The position numbers and the translations under genes are program-made. Under the pieces are notes generated by a model. The model worked only from the letters and a program-made list of their open reading frames with translations. It had not been told where the DNA came from and did no database searches. Below are positions 11,123 through 20,648 of a stretch of 64,000 nt of DNA, piece after piece; position 1 is the first letter of the stretch; each line of letters begins with the position of its first letter. The DNA is from Leptobrachium leishanense (taxonomy: Eukaryota; Chordata; Amphibia; Anura; Megophryidae), in the NCBI GenBank assembly GCA_009667805.1, contig CM019069.1:47736201-47800200 (forward strand), read 5' to 3'.

Positions 11123-11899
11123 CAGGGTTATTCAAAGAGAATCAGTCATCGCACGTTCGGTGACTTTTCGTTCTCTTCAATTCGGTGCAAATCGGCTTTC
11201 CCATTTCGGCCACCCTGCGGTGTATTCAGCAAGCAGTGCAGGGAAAAGCTGCCAAAAACCCGGCGAATGCACGCCGAAAACCCGTAAAAACAGTTGGATT
11301 AACCTGTCGAAGACGCCGGAAAAACCCGAGCAGGAGCCGATCACACGTAGCGCAGCCTATGGAAAAAGCCGACACCGCAGAAGAAGGAAGTGAATAGATT
11401 AGGAAAACAGTTTGCTTGAATGATTAAAAAGTGAAACACTGTTTGCAAAGAAACTACTTAGCAAAAATGTCTGAAATTTACATATGAGATCCAGGGAATG
11501 ATAATAAAAAGGGCTGTTACAGAAAAAATAAGTAAAGTTAAAAAAACAAATCCAGTAAAATGCTTAAAATATCCTAAAAAAAATCTATAAAGAGACTCTT
11601 TGCTGCAGAATTTTATAATGAACGGTTTATTAGATATTGAATTAAAACGGGAATATTATGGGATTCACCTGAATAAACCTGTCGCATGAAACCACCGAAT
11701 GGCAGCGCATTTCGGGAACCTTTCACTGCTGGTTTGTGTTCTCTGAATAGCCGAAGCAGTGCTTCTCTATGGGGATTTCCCTGCCCTCAAACAGGCACCG
11801 AATGTGCAGGCAATTCGCCAGGATATGGCGAATTGCCTGCTCTCTGGTTAGCCGAATGGCCGAATTCTCCAGCCATTCGGATCTCTTTGAATAACCCTG
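11123..11899. mobile_element. Harbinger-like MITE with TTA target duplication
   Basis: A 777-bp copy of the CAGGGTTATTCAAAGAG family. It is flanked on both sides by TTA (11120-11122 and 11900-11902), the 3-bp duplication typical of PIF/Harbinger. It is inserted in a degenerate tandem DNA whose units contain ATCTGG(A/T)ATTGGTACCA, visible at 11083-11115, 11903-12015 and 12236-12310. Confidence 0.85.
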
Positions 11900-12014
11900 T
11901 TAGTTTTGGTACCAGACGTCGATCCATCAGTATTATTGCTCATTATTTTATATAGGTACCTGCTATTCTAGTCTAATAGTACCCATCACATGGTATTGGT
12001 ACCATTCATCTAGC

Positions 12015-12228
12015 ACAGTCGTCCCCAACCCTGGTCCTCAGGTCCATCTAACACAGTGTTTTCACAAACCTGTCCTCGGGACTCTCAACCAGGCCAGATT
12101 TTGCAGATCACCTTGGGGGAAATGCAGACTGACTCCTGCAATCACTGAGCAGCAAATCATATCCCCTGTGCTGTGCTTCAAATATCTGGCCTGTAGTGGG
12201 CCCTGAGGACCAGGGTTGGGGACCACTG
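12015..12228. mobile_element. hAT-type MITE inserted into another copy of the same family
   Basis: Outer ends CAGTCGTCCCCAACCCTGG and CCAGGGTTGGGGACCACTG enclose a second, inner copy that begins AGTGTTTTCACAAACCTG about 40 bp in. This makes a copy-in-copy arrangement of the CAGTGGTTCCC family. Confidence 0.65.
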
Positions 12229-12465
12229 ATCTTGCTCGTATTACCCATCATCTGGTATTAGTACCAGGCATCTAGCCCCTCATTTGGTTTTGGTACCCAT
12301 TATCTAGCTCAGTGGTTCCCAACCACGGTCCTCAAGTACCCCCAACAGGCCAGGTTTTAAGGATTACCTTGGAGAAAAGCAGACTGAATCCTGCAATCAC
12401 TGAATGTACTGAATGTTTATATAAAAGACCGGTTCCCCTAACGTCTATAGCAGTGTTTTCCAAAC

Positions 12466-12984
12466 ATAGAAAAATGTCGGCAGATAAGAACCTTTCGGCC
12501 CATCTAGTCTGCCCAATTACATGGATACTTGACCTGGATTTATCTTTTGTTTAGGATAGCCTTATGCCTATCCCATGTCTGCTTAAATTCAATTACTGTT
12601 TTGGCCTCTACCACTTCTACTGGAAGACTGTTCCATGTATCCACCACCCTCTCAGTAAAATAATGCTTTCTGATGTTACTTTTAAACCTTTGCCCCTCTA
12701 ATCTAAGACTATGTCCTCTTGTTTTGCTACTTTGTTTCCTTTTAAATATACTCCCTTCCTCTACCTTGTGGATTCCCTTTACGTATTTAAATGTTTCTAT
12801 CATATCTCCTCTGTCTCGTCTTTTTTCCAAGCTGTACATGTTAAGATCATTAAGCCTTTCCTGGTAACTTTTCTCCTTCAAGCCGTACACCATTTTAGTA
12901 GCCCTTCTCTGAACTCTCTCTAAGATGTCTATATCCTTCTGGAGATACGGTCTCCAGTACTGCACACAGTACTCCAAGTGAGGT
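12466..12984 (-). pseudogene. CR1-type LINE, 5'-truncated reverse transcriptase C-terminus
   Basis: On the - strand an open frame (12977 to 12540, 145 codons) encodes the C-terminal end of a CR1 LINE polyprotein. It has the hallmark LEYCVQ-like start (here MEYCVQYWRPYLQKDI), then ERVQRRATKM, LNMYSLEKRRDRGDMIETFK and a final VDTWNSLPVEVVEAK. This is the region after the reverse transcriptase domain that is usually retained in 5'-truncated CR1 copies. The 3' end shows the short repeated tail (CCGACATTTTTCTATG, read on the - strand). A closely similar copy is at 54835-55374 on the + strand. It is an inactive fragment. Confidence 0.85.
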
Positions 12985-13072
12985 CTCTGTCCTCAGGACC
13001 CGGCCAGGTTTGCCAGTTATCTGAAGCACAGCACAGGTGATATGATTTGCTGCTCAGTGATTGCAGGATTCA

Positions 13073-13413
13073 GGCCGGGGTCAGACGAGCGTTTTTAAGA
13101 GCGGAAGGGATGTCCGTGAGAGTGGAAGTTCCTTCCACTCTGACGCCCGTCTGGCCGCCTCGCTGAGTGCAGTTAGTGCGCTCTGCGCGGCAAGGCTCGA
13201 TCCTCCTATGGGGTATCGCGCTTTGCAGCCCCGTCGTAGCGCTTTGACGGGGAGGCTTTCAGAACATCTGCAGCACACCCGCAGTAGTGCACGCAATTCG
13301 TGTGCTCGCTACAGTGTGCAGCCGGCCCTCTCGATCCATCCCAACGCTGCGACGAACGTCGGGAGGCACCTCCGTACCACCGGTGCACATAGTGCACTCA
13401 TCTGACCTCGGCC
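13073..13413. mobile_element. PIF/Harbinger-type MITE (GGCCGGGGTCAGACGAGCG) with 3-bp duplication
   Basis: A 341-bp CpG-rich element with left end GGCCGGGGTCAGACGAGCG and right end CTCATCTGACCTCGGCC. Flanking TCA (13070-13072 and 13414-13416) is a 3-bp duplication that interrupts an otherwise continuous hAT MITE. Related copies are at 16940-17250 and 43009-43719. Open frames through it have no resemblance to transposases. Confidence 0.8.
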
Positions 13414-13499
13414 TCAGTCTGTATTTCCCCAAGGTGATCTGCAAAATCTAGCCTGTTTGAAGGTCAGGACGACAGGTTTGGGAAACACTGGTCTTTAAC

Positions 13500-14590
13500 A
13501 ATATACACTGTGCATCTGATATGCAAAGTGGGACACGGTGAGAAAACGCTCCATAGCCTAAGAGTATGATTTTATAAAATAGAATGGGGGGGGGGGGTAA
13601 CACAAAATTATACTATAATAAAAAAAAATCCATTCTATATTGCCTTTAAACCCCATGCGGTGTAGCTTGCGTGCGTCTGCCATGCAACTGATTTCTTGCA
13701 GGTAGCGATCATTAAAAGGACTTTGAAGAAGACACTTTGTTTCCGTCCAATGAAAAGAAATCTATTGCTTTGGCAATGAAGAGGCCTTTTATTTTCCAGC
13801 AGCTAGCTGTGTATTGCAATTGATCACAATGTACAGTTAACGCAGAGGGGGGATTGATCAAAAATTCATCTTAATCTATACCAAATGGATTGATTGACTC
13901 GAAACTTTTTCTTCAAAAGTGTATAATCTCCGTGGGGGCTGGGGTTGTTATTTTTGTGGAAGGCACAAAGCACATTTGACATAAGCCAGACTGTAACTAG
14001 ACTTGTTATCTTACCATGATTTAGTCTGCACTTTTATGTTTTTTTTTTATATTAATTGTCTATAAAGAATATTTTATTTAATTCTGAACCTGCTGGAATG
14101 GGTGTATTTTACAATAATCGTTTCAGTTAGGTCTTAATATTACATTTAATAAACGGGTTTTAAAGTACAGTATAAAACCCTCAAAGATATTTTTCTAGAT
14201 TGAGTCTTTGCCGGGATGATCATTTCGGTGAATCTCGGCAAGCGGATCCACTTTTTACAAAATGCTTGGCATTGTAGTATGCCACAAACGGGATTGTGGG
14301 TGCAAAGCCAGGCTGACATCCGTTTTGGAAGTCATAATTGCACCACCACACAATTACAAAGTATTTCTAATGCACTGACAAGTTCTGTGACACTGTACAA
14401 TGTGTGTACACACACAAATATATACAGTATGTATATATATCTCACAGATTGTTCTCAAGAAGGGTTTGGGGGACACACAGAAAAGCATTCTTTCCTAAGC
14501 AGAGGCTGGATGGGGAATTGCAAACTAGGTAAATATTGTTGATTTCAAAACCTCTCCAGAGGTGATTACCCCCCCCCCCCTTGATTTGGC
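13500..14590. other. HAT1 intron, unique DNA, no gene seen
   Basis: AT-rich unique sequence with G and C homopolymers (~13586, ~14571) and a short TATATA tract near 14435. No exon, RNA gene or complete transposon was recognised. Confidence 0.5.
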
Positions 14591-14595
14591 TACAT

Positions 14596-14731
14596 CAGGG
14601 GTCCGTAACCTTGGCTCTTCAGATGTTTTGGAGCTACGTCTCCCATGATGCTCAGCTGCTCATTAGATTGGCAGAGCCTCATGGGAAATGTAGTTCCAAA
14701 CCCTCTGTAGAGCCACGGTTGCTGACCCCTG
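14596..14731. mobile_element. hAT MITE, 'GGGGTCAGCAACC' family, with clear 8-bp duplication
   Basis: A 136-bp fold-back element. Left end CAGGGGTCCGTAACC, right end GGTTGCTGACCCCTG. Flanks GGCTACAT (14588-14595) and GGCTAGAT (14732-14739) match at 7 of 8 bases, so this common frog repeat is assigned to the hAT superfamily. Confidence 0.88.
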
Positions 14732-14739
14732 GGCTAGAT

Positions 14740-15650
14740 GATCAGCGCACGGGTTTAAAGGGTTAGTCCAGAAGTGTTTTAGTCTTGGGCAGGGTCCTCT
14801 TTCCATGTCGTTCTCTGTGTGCCAAACTTAGCGTCCTATTCCAAGGTCGGCGTAAACTTATCAACACCATAGACGTCATTTTGGCTTTGGAAAATTTACA
14901 GCAACTCTGGTTAAATTAACACCAGCTTTGGAATAGATCCCTTATTTTGTTCCTTTCTTTTTATATCTGTTTTGTCCTACCCATGGGATGTGTGGGGGCT
15001 TTATAAGTGTTAATATTTCCTCTTTCCTTCCGGTTACATCATAATTCTCTTTGAATGTTTGAAAAGGCATGTCAGATGATAAAATTATTTACCTTTTTGG
15101 TTACATTTATATTCAGTCTTTCCTTCTAAAATGATCTCAGCCCCCGCCCCTCTCCTTCTCGACATTGAATACAGGCAAAAACTCCCTTCCCCTGCTGTCA
15201 CCAAGGAAAATAATGATCACAGATGAGGTCTGCAGTATCCTTAAAACTGCTGAATAACTGGGATTAACTCTTTGTAGACAGAAAATTAATCCTTTCAATT
15301 TCTAAAATGCCGTTTTTACATGGCTGGATTTATTTAGGCTGATTTAAACACTAGACATACCCCTTTGGGTAAGTGTTTGTAAATTTCTTTGCTGTGGTTA
15401 AACGCAGATCCTTCCTCAGGTCGTAATGACACCGACATAGCTTCATGTCATTTTTGGCAAGCCTTTGGTTTCTCTGTTAGGTATTAGGTGAGTCCATATC
15501 TCTGTCAGCTGCCTCCTCTGCTCTCTTTTAATGCTTCAGACTTTGAAACCACCCGACTAAGTGGTGTTCGGAGCTTCTCCAGACTAGGTATTCAAAGATT
15601 TTGTCTTCGCCCCCCCCCCTCTCCCCTCTTATTTATTCCTTCTCTCCAAC
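14740..15650. other. HAT1 intron, no further feature
   Basis: Unique intronic DNA that ends in a C/T-rich tract (about 15610-15650) serving as the polypyrimidine tract of the following exon. No repeat family or exon was recognised. Confidence 0.6.
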
Positions 15651-15652
15651 AG

Positions 15653-15804
15653 CTGAAGATCCATCAGACAACTTTGTCAGACTCCGAGACTATGTCTTCG
15701 TAAAACTTTGTCAAGACTTGCCGAGTTTTGCCCCTGAAAATCTCCATAGCGGTCTCAGTGGAGAGATGGTGACAGAGGCTCGGCAGAAACTCAAGATAAA
15801 TAAG
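15653..15804 (+). CDS. HAT1: HAT1 exon (third from last coding exon)
   Basis: Part of histone acetyltransferase 1. This enzyme acetylates newly made histone H4 (Lys5 and Lys12) in complex with an RBBP7/RBBP4-type chaperone before chromatin assembly. The exon opens after a pyrimidine tract and AG (15651-15652) and ends before GT (15805). It completes a split codon with two bases and then encodes 50 residues beginning EDPSDNFVRLRDYVFVKLCQ and ending ARQKLKINK. In vertebrate HAT1 this stretch follows the acetyl-CoA-binding GNAT core and leads into the helical C-terminal domain. The match to remembered vertebrate HAT1 (EDPS, LRDFVLVKLCQDLP, KINK) is unmistakable. Upstream exons, including the GQGHG acetyl-CoA-binding motif, were not found in the first 15.6 kb and probably lie before the window. 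The open frame extending upstream of the AG is intron. Confidence 0.95.
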
Positions 15805-16371
15805 GTATTTGCATCCCGTCGCTGCCTGTGATACTCGAGACAATCTGCAATGTGTTCGATCGCGTCAGACCGCCGACATACACAAATTCCTTTATTGCTG
15901 CACACTTCCTCCCCCCTTGCAGATCACAGACCAACAACATGCCGTATGACTGTTAGGCTATCATGGGAATTTGCTTCCATTTCCGTATAAAGCGGACGCT
16001 CAGTGGGAAAGAAGTGAACTTTTCGCTCTTAGAAATACAGCTTTACAGTTTCCTTACAGGTTTTTGCACGACAGCTGTAAAACGTTTTATAGAACTGCAG
16101 GGCAGGGGGGGAAACAAAAACCCGCTGGCATATTAATGCGCGCTCTATGGTTTACATCTCTACTAGTGGGACATTCACGAGCCCCTCGACCCACTGCATG
16201 TGGAAGTAATCTACATTATTCAAGCATTCAACTGATGATGCCTGGTCTCGTCATCCTTGGAAACCCTGGTATTTTGGCAATATAAGTGGGGTCTGAAAAA
16301 CTTGCTGAAAGCAAAAGATTGAGGATCACTAACGGAACCTTCCATCCGCCAAACTGTGATTAAACCCTACT

Positions 16372-16493
16372 CAAGGTGATGGCTACCTTGGTCCTCCAGA
16401 TGTGCCGGAACTAGATCTCCAATGATGCTCAGCTACTCCTCAGTTTGTTGGAGACTCAAAGGGAAATCTGGCGGACCAAGGTTTTTGACCCCA
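16372..16493. mobile_element. hAT MITE, 'GGGGTCAGCAACC' family (diverged), in HAT1 intron
   Basis: A mirrored pair of blocks: GGCTACCTTGGTCCTCCAGATG at the left and GGCGGACCAAGGTTTTTGACC at the right, around CAATGATGCTCAGCTACTC. It lies in the 797-bp intron between two HAT1 exons. It is older and more diverged than the 14596 copy. Confidence 0.7.
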
Positions 16494-16601
16494 GCCCTAA
16501 TCTGTCAGAAAGAAATCCAGTTTACAAATCACTACATAGGATAGCCCTGGATAGCAATTTAAACAATGTAATCTGATCGTTTTGTTTTGTTCGATCGCCA
16601 G

Positions 16602-16718
16602 AAACATGCAAGACGGGTTTATGAAATCCTGCGGCTACGTGCAACAGACCTAAGCGATCAGGAAAAGGCCAGGGCGTACCGACTGGACATCAAAAAGAGA
16701 CTTGTTGGCCCATACAAG
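16602..16718 (+). CDS. HAT1: HAT1 exon (penultimate coding exon)
   Basis: A 117-bp exon, exactly 39 codons in phase 0, bounded by CAG (ending 16601) and GT (16719). It encodes KHARRVYEILRL...RLDIKKRLVGPYK. The HARRVYEIL and YRLDIKRRL(I/V)xPYK blocks are characteristic of the C-terminal helical region of HAT1, which packs on the GNAT domain and helps in histone and chaperone contacts. The reading frame continues without loss from the previous exon (INK) into the next exon. No frameshift or stop is present, and the copy looks functional. Confidence 0.95.
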
Positions 16719-16939
16719 GTATAACCCGGGAAGTGCAATGTTTTCCTAATGTATTCTTTGCTTTATTTATTCATAAGAAGGGTGCAATACACTCTTATAT
16801 CACATGTGTAAAAGAATCATATCTTAACCATGTCTTTGTAAAAGTGTAATATTCACTACCTGTAAGGAGTTGCCGGACGAAAACTGACGCAGCAACAACA
16901 AAAACTCACTGCCATGACTGAGTGTAACCAATTTACCAA

Positions 16940-17250
16940 GGCCGCGGTCACACGATTGCACTTGAGAGCAGAATGAACGTCCACGAGAGTGGACTTCCTT
17001 CCACTCGGACGCCTGTGTGGCCACCTCGCTGAGCGCAGTTAGTGCGCTCAATGCTACAAAGCGCGATCCTCTTATGGAGGATCGCGCTTTGTAGCCCTGT
17101 TTTACATCCGTCGTAGCTTTTTGCCGGGGAGGCTGAAAATCACGTCCTGTGGTAGCGAGCGCAACTAGTGTGCATGCTACATGGTGTGGCCCGAGCCGTC
17201 CCAAAGCTGCGACGGACACAGGGAGGAGCGGTCACACGGACGCACTCAGA
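16940..17250. mobile_element. Harbinger-type MITE (GGCCGCGGTCACACGA), in HAT1 intron
   Basis: Similar throughout to 13073-13413: the GAGAGTGGA...CTTCCACTC hairpin, AGTGCGCTC, and the pair CAAAGCGCGATCCTC / GAGGATCGCGCTTTG. The left end is GGCCGCGGTCACACG; the right end is near GGTCACACGGACGCACTC. The element holds a strong internal hairpin. No target duplication could be fixed. Confidence 0.7.
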
Positions 17251-18053
17251 GAAAGTAAAGCAGTGGGTTTGAGTTTGTGGGTCAAGTCATGGTGCACACA
17301 AGAGCTTACAATCCAAGATGAGGTATTGTTTATATTATAATTTTTTATTAACTGCTATTTGTAAGAGGCTCAATTAATAATAATCTAAAAAAATGTATCA
17401 AAACCTGCATAACCATTAAGTATCACAGTACTAAACAGAGAAGGCTGGAATCTCGCTGCATTTTTTGGCAGAGTACCCAGTTGTAAGCAGCATTTCTTTT
17501 CAGAGAAAACATGAGACCGGGCTAAGAATCCTCGCTGTCCATTTTGCGAAATCCCTTTCTTAACGTGAAACTGCAGACAGATCAAAACAGACAGTTATAC
17601 TGCTCTTGTTTATTTGCTCCATCCTGTGCCAGTGACGTACGATATGTGCATGTTCTGCAACCACAAAGCAGTCCCCAGAGGGGTTTTCTATTCAGAAATG
17701 TAATCATCCCCTCATTTTTCTGCTGGGTGCATTTTGGTGATGTTTGTCTGAAGGCAAACGGTTTTCTCACGAGACGCACGGGATTATTTATTCTGTAGAT
17801 TTAAAAGAAAAATGCAATCTGAGCCTTTTTATGTTATTTTTACAAAACACTAGTGAATTTAACCCTCTTAGATTAGTGTATCTGTATGTGTTGATCTAAA
17901 GTTTGATGTGTATGTATACCCAGGCATATAAACTTCAACCATGAGACCTAAAGCGCACATACAATGTACACAATAAAGTGTGTATATACGTGTGTATTTA
18001 TATATAGTGATGTGCATAATCTCTGCTTACAATGTGTGTGTATCTATTATACA

Positions 18054-18084
18054 CCTTGATAAAGGCTCATCACAAGCTGAAACA
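18054..18084 (+). other. Hammerhead-like relic in HAT1 intron
   Basis: CCTTGATAAAGGCT, a short loop, then AGCTGAAACATCAG: the GCT/AGC pair followed by GAAAC recalls the core between stems II and III of a hammerhead ribozyme, and CTTGATAAA replaces the canonical CTGATGA. It is followed at ~18110-18160 by AT-rich DNA with AATAAA, like the tail of a short retroposed repeat. Confidence 0.3.
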
Positions 18085-18573
18085 TCAGATTTGCACATGG
18101 ATATATTATTTTTAATCTTATTTAATAAAGCGTTTTGTTTTAAATCCGAGTGCATCCAGTTTACAATCTGTATACAGATTTAATTTGGATATTGGCACAT
18201 GGGCAGTTTTTCTCTACAGAGCTCTTGTATGTGTTACTCGAGAGTGCTAGACATTCAAGGATTTGTATAGAACATAATCTGTGATTTGATTTAGTAAAGG
18301 GATTCTCTTGCGTTAAAACGGGAGGGGGGGATGTAGTGGTTAAGCAGCAACCCCTCTTTTAACCATTTATTTTCTTGAAATCTCACTGTGTATTCAGTGC
18401 AGCGCTCTCTAATCCTCTGGACCTGACATGCTGCCAACTTCCTGCAAGCCACAGCATATCGAGTGACCTCAGGCAGTCTGGGCACTCCAGCGAGCCTCCA
18501 GCCGATTCAGTGGCTCTCAATGCAAGCACCTTGGGAGCCATTGAAGGAACCTAGGTCCTGAATTTGTTCACCC

Positions 18574-19048
18574 TTAACCCCTTCACTACCGAGATCGAGA
18601 TATCTCGGGCTTCAAAGGCACCATTCAGCACCGAGATATCTCAATCTGCTGATCTGCAGCCCAAAAGCAAATGAAAGTTGTTTGCTGCAAACTAATTTTG
18701 TTTGCTTTCAGGCTGCAGAAGGTGCCCCCAAAGTTTTGGCCCTGTGGGCAAAATGCCCAAAGAACTAAAACTGTAAGATCGGCTGATGAATGCTCTGAAA
18801 TATCGGGCTTTCGGCAGCCGATGCAGAGGGGGGAAAAAAGAGCTACAGCTGTGATGTCTGTAACTCAGTTTGGCAGTAGATGGCGCCATCTAGTGGCCAA
18901 ATAGGTTATTTACCGTAAGGACTATTTCTTACAATATAATTAATTTTAAATGATTTTACAAAAAAACACTGGTTTCTGACCATGGTTTTTTTTTTGTTTT
19001 GTGTTTTTTTTTTTTTTTTTTTAAATCACCTGGTAGTGACGGGGTTAA
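18574..19048. mobile_element. piggyBac-type MITE, TTAA-flanked, in HAT1 intron
   Basis: Bounded by TTAA at 18574-18577 and 19045-19048. Inverted termini are CCCCTTCACTACC and GGTAGTGACGGGG. The TTAA target and the CCC-initial ends fit the piggyBac superfamily. Internal landmarks are GAGATATCTC, GGTGCCCCCAAAG and TAGATGGCGCCATCTAGTGGC. It has no transposase. A second copy in the opposite orientation is at 19338-19781. Confidence 0.85.
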
Positions 19049-19337
19049 AGGTCCTGCTTATCTGAGCTGCAGGAAAGCGCTTAAACCCCTGTATTCAGAG
19101 GCCTAAATCTGCCTTTTCAAGAGACCCAGCCAGAAGGGGAAGTCGAACCAGGGAGCTCAGGGCACTGTGATAATTCAATTTATTTTGGGTGGTAACAATG
19201 CCTAGAGTGTCCCTTTTTTAATGTGCACTTCTGAAATTCTCTATACAAAGAGTTTCAGTAATGAAGTAAATTCAGGAAGATGAAGAGTTTGGCCTTTTAA
19301 TTTCCTAGTTGGCTGAAAATTCTCCACAGCTCTTTGT

Positions 19338-19781
19338 TTAACCCCTTCACTACCAAGTGATTTTCCAAAACAACATTGTCAGAAACAAGTGGATTTTTGT
19401 AAAATCAATTTTAGTTACTTTTACAGTAAATAAATAGTTGTAAATAACCTATTTGGCCAGTAGATGGCACCATCTACTGCCAAATTGAGTTACAGAGGTT
19501 TGAGCAGCAGGTCTGTGGTTTTTTTTTTTCTTCTTGCATCGGCTGCTGAAAACCCGATATTTCACAGCATTCAGCAGCTGATTTTACAGTTTTAGCTCTT
19601 TGGGCATTATGCCCACAGGGCTGAAACCTTGGGGGCACCTTCTGCAGGCCAAAAGCAAATTAAATTAATTTGTAGCAAAAAAAATTAATTTGCTTTTGGG
19701 CTGCAGATCAAGATATCTCTATATCGGGGCACCAGATGGTGCCTTTTGAAGCCCGCGATATCTCAGTGGTGAAGGGGTTAA
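19338..19781. mobile_element. piggyBac-type MITE, inverted partner of 18574-19048
   Basis: TTAA at 19338-19341 and 19778-19781; ends CCCCTTCACTACC and GTGGTGAAGGGG. The body is the reverse complement of the first copy (TAGATGGCACCATCTACTG, CAAAGGGGGCACC-type block). It ends only 83 bp before the last HAT1 coding exon. The two copies together form inverted repeats separated by ~290 bp and could form a long hairpin in the HAT1 pre-mRNA. Confidence 0.85.
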
Positions 19782-19864
19782 TGGTCATAGTTCCTACATA
19801 ATAAATGAGTTTAGGATCTCTGAACTTAACTGAACATTTTGGATTTTTTTTTTTTTTTGTGCAG

Positions 19865-20032
19865 AAAAATCAAAGGGAGTTGGCCAAGATGAGGAGATGT
19901 CTTAACCCAGAAGAGCTCACCAACCAGATGAACCAAATAGACCTCAAAACCCAGCACGAGCAGCTCGAGGAGAGTTACCAGCAGATTATTGCCGAGTACA
20001 GACGGACAGTGGAAAGGCTCGCACAGGCATAA
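19865..20032 (+). CDS. HAT1: HAT1 terminal coding exon with stop codon
   Basis: The last coding exon, preceded by a T-rich tract and GCAG. It is in phase 0 and encodes 55 residues (KNQRELAKMRRCL...ERLAQA), then TAA at 20030-20032. The blocks LAKMRRCLNPEELTNQ and QHEQLEESYQ are diagnostic of HAT1, as is the ERLAQ C-terminus. Together the three exons supply about 145 C-terminal residues of a protein of ~420. The splice frame is intact. The intron in front (3146 bp) contains a Harbinger MITE, a hammerhead-like relic and two piggyBac MITEs. The coding sequence shows no damage. Confidence 0.95.
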   Translation, partial: KNQRELAKMRRCLNPEELTNQMNQIDLKTQHEQLEESYQQIIAEYRRTVERLAQA

Positions 20033-20648
20033 AGCGCCATGCAATGTATACAGGGTGTACAAGTCTCTCTTCAGTTCTTAAGCCTTTGGGTTCTGATGTC
20101 ATTAAGGTTAATACCGTTTCTATTAAGTGGAATCTCTGAGCATCGAACGGGCTGGAAAACCTACAGCTTTAATCTGACCTGGGTTAACAGTCTCCTACAA
20201 CAATTTACTCTGTATCAATACTCACTTAAATTAACCCTTTTAGGCCCCTTACTTAATTATATTGTACATTGCAATTTAATTCTAGAGATGGACTGAGGCC
20301 AACATGAGGGATGGGTTTTTGTATACAAGGAATGAATCTGCGAGGGCTGTTCTAAACCATATACCCTTTTGATTTCAGCCACTATTTAAAAAAAAAACTA
20401 TTTTTACCTGTTATTCAGACTTTTCCTGCTGTTCTGGGTTTCTCAGGTTCCCACTGTATCGACCCGAATTAGCGGGTTTACTATGATTTGTGACTGTTTG
20501 CAGGCATCTAGATCTATAGGTTACAGTCATGTTGAACTTGCAACTAAAAAAAAATGAAAAAGCAGTTGCTGATGTCTTGGTCTTTTATTTTTATTCCTTT
20601 AAGTTGTGGTGAAGGGTGATTAAAAGCCTCCAAACTGCAAATAATAAA
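20033..20648 (+). terminator. HAT1: HAT1 3' UTR with candidate poly(A) signal
   Basis: The sequence after the stop codon is unique until about 20620. The first canonical AATAAA on the + strand is at 20643-20648. It lies just inside the left arm of the palindromic element starting near 20622, so the poly(A) signal may have been supplied or displaced by that insertion. A non-canonical upstream signal cannot be excluded. Confidence 0.4.

Larger units (their letters stand above)
12310..13495. mobile_element. Composite nest: hAT MITEs split by a CR1 and a Harbinger MITE
   Basis: A partial hAT MITE (12310-~12400, CAGTGGTTCCCAACCACGG) is followed by a second one that begins CAGTGTTTTCCAAAC (~12451) and ends GGGAAACACTGG (~13492). 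The second copy is interrupted by a CR1 tail (12466-12984), and then by a Harbinger MITE placed within its GATTGCAGGATTCA/GTCTG block (13073-13413). The order of events can be read directly: hAT first, then the two insertions. Confidence 0.75.

Noticed and set aside
1..15650. Earlier HAT1 exons (for example the one with the GQGHG acetyl-CoA motif)
   Set aside because: I looked for codon runs matching this motif and the DIT-G splice junction on the + strand and found none; they probably lie upstream of the window.
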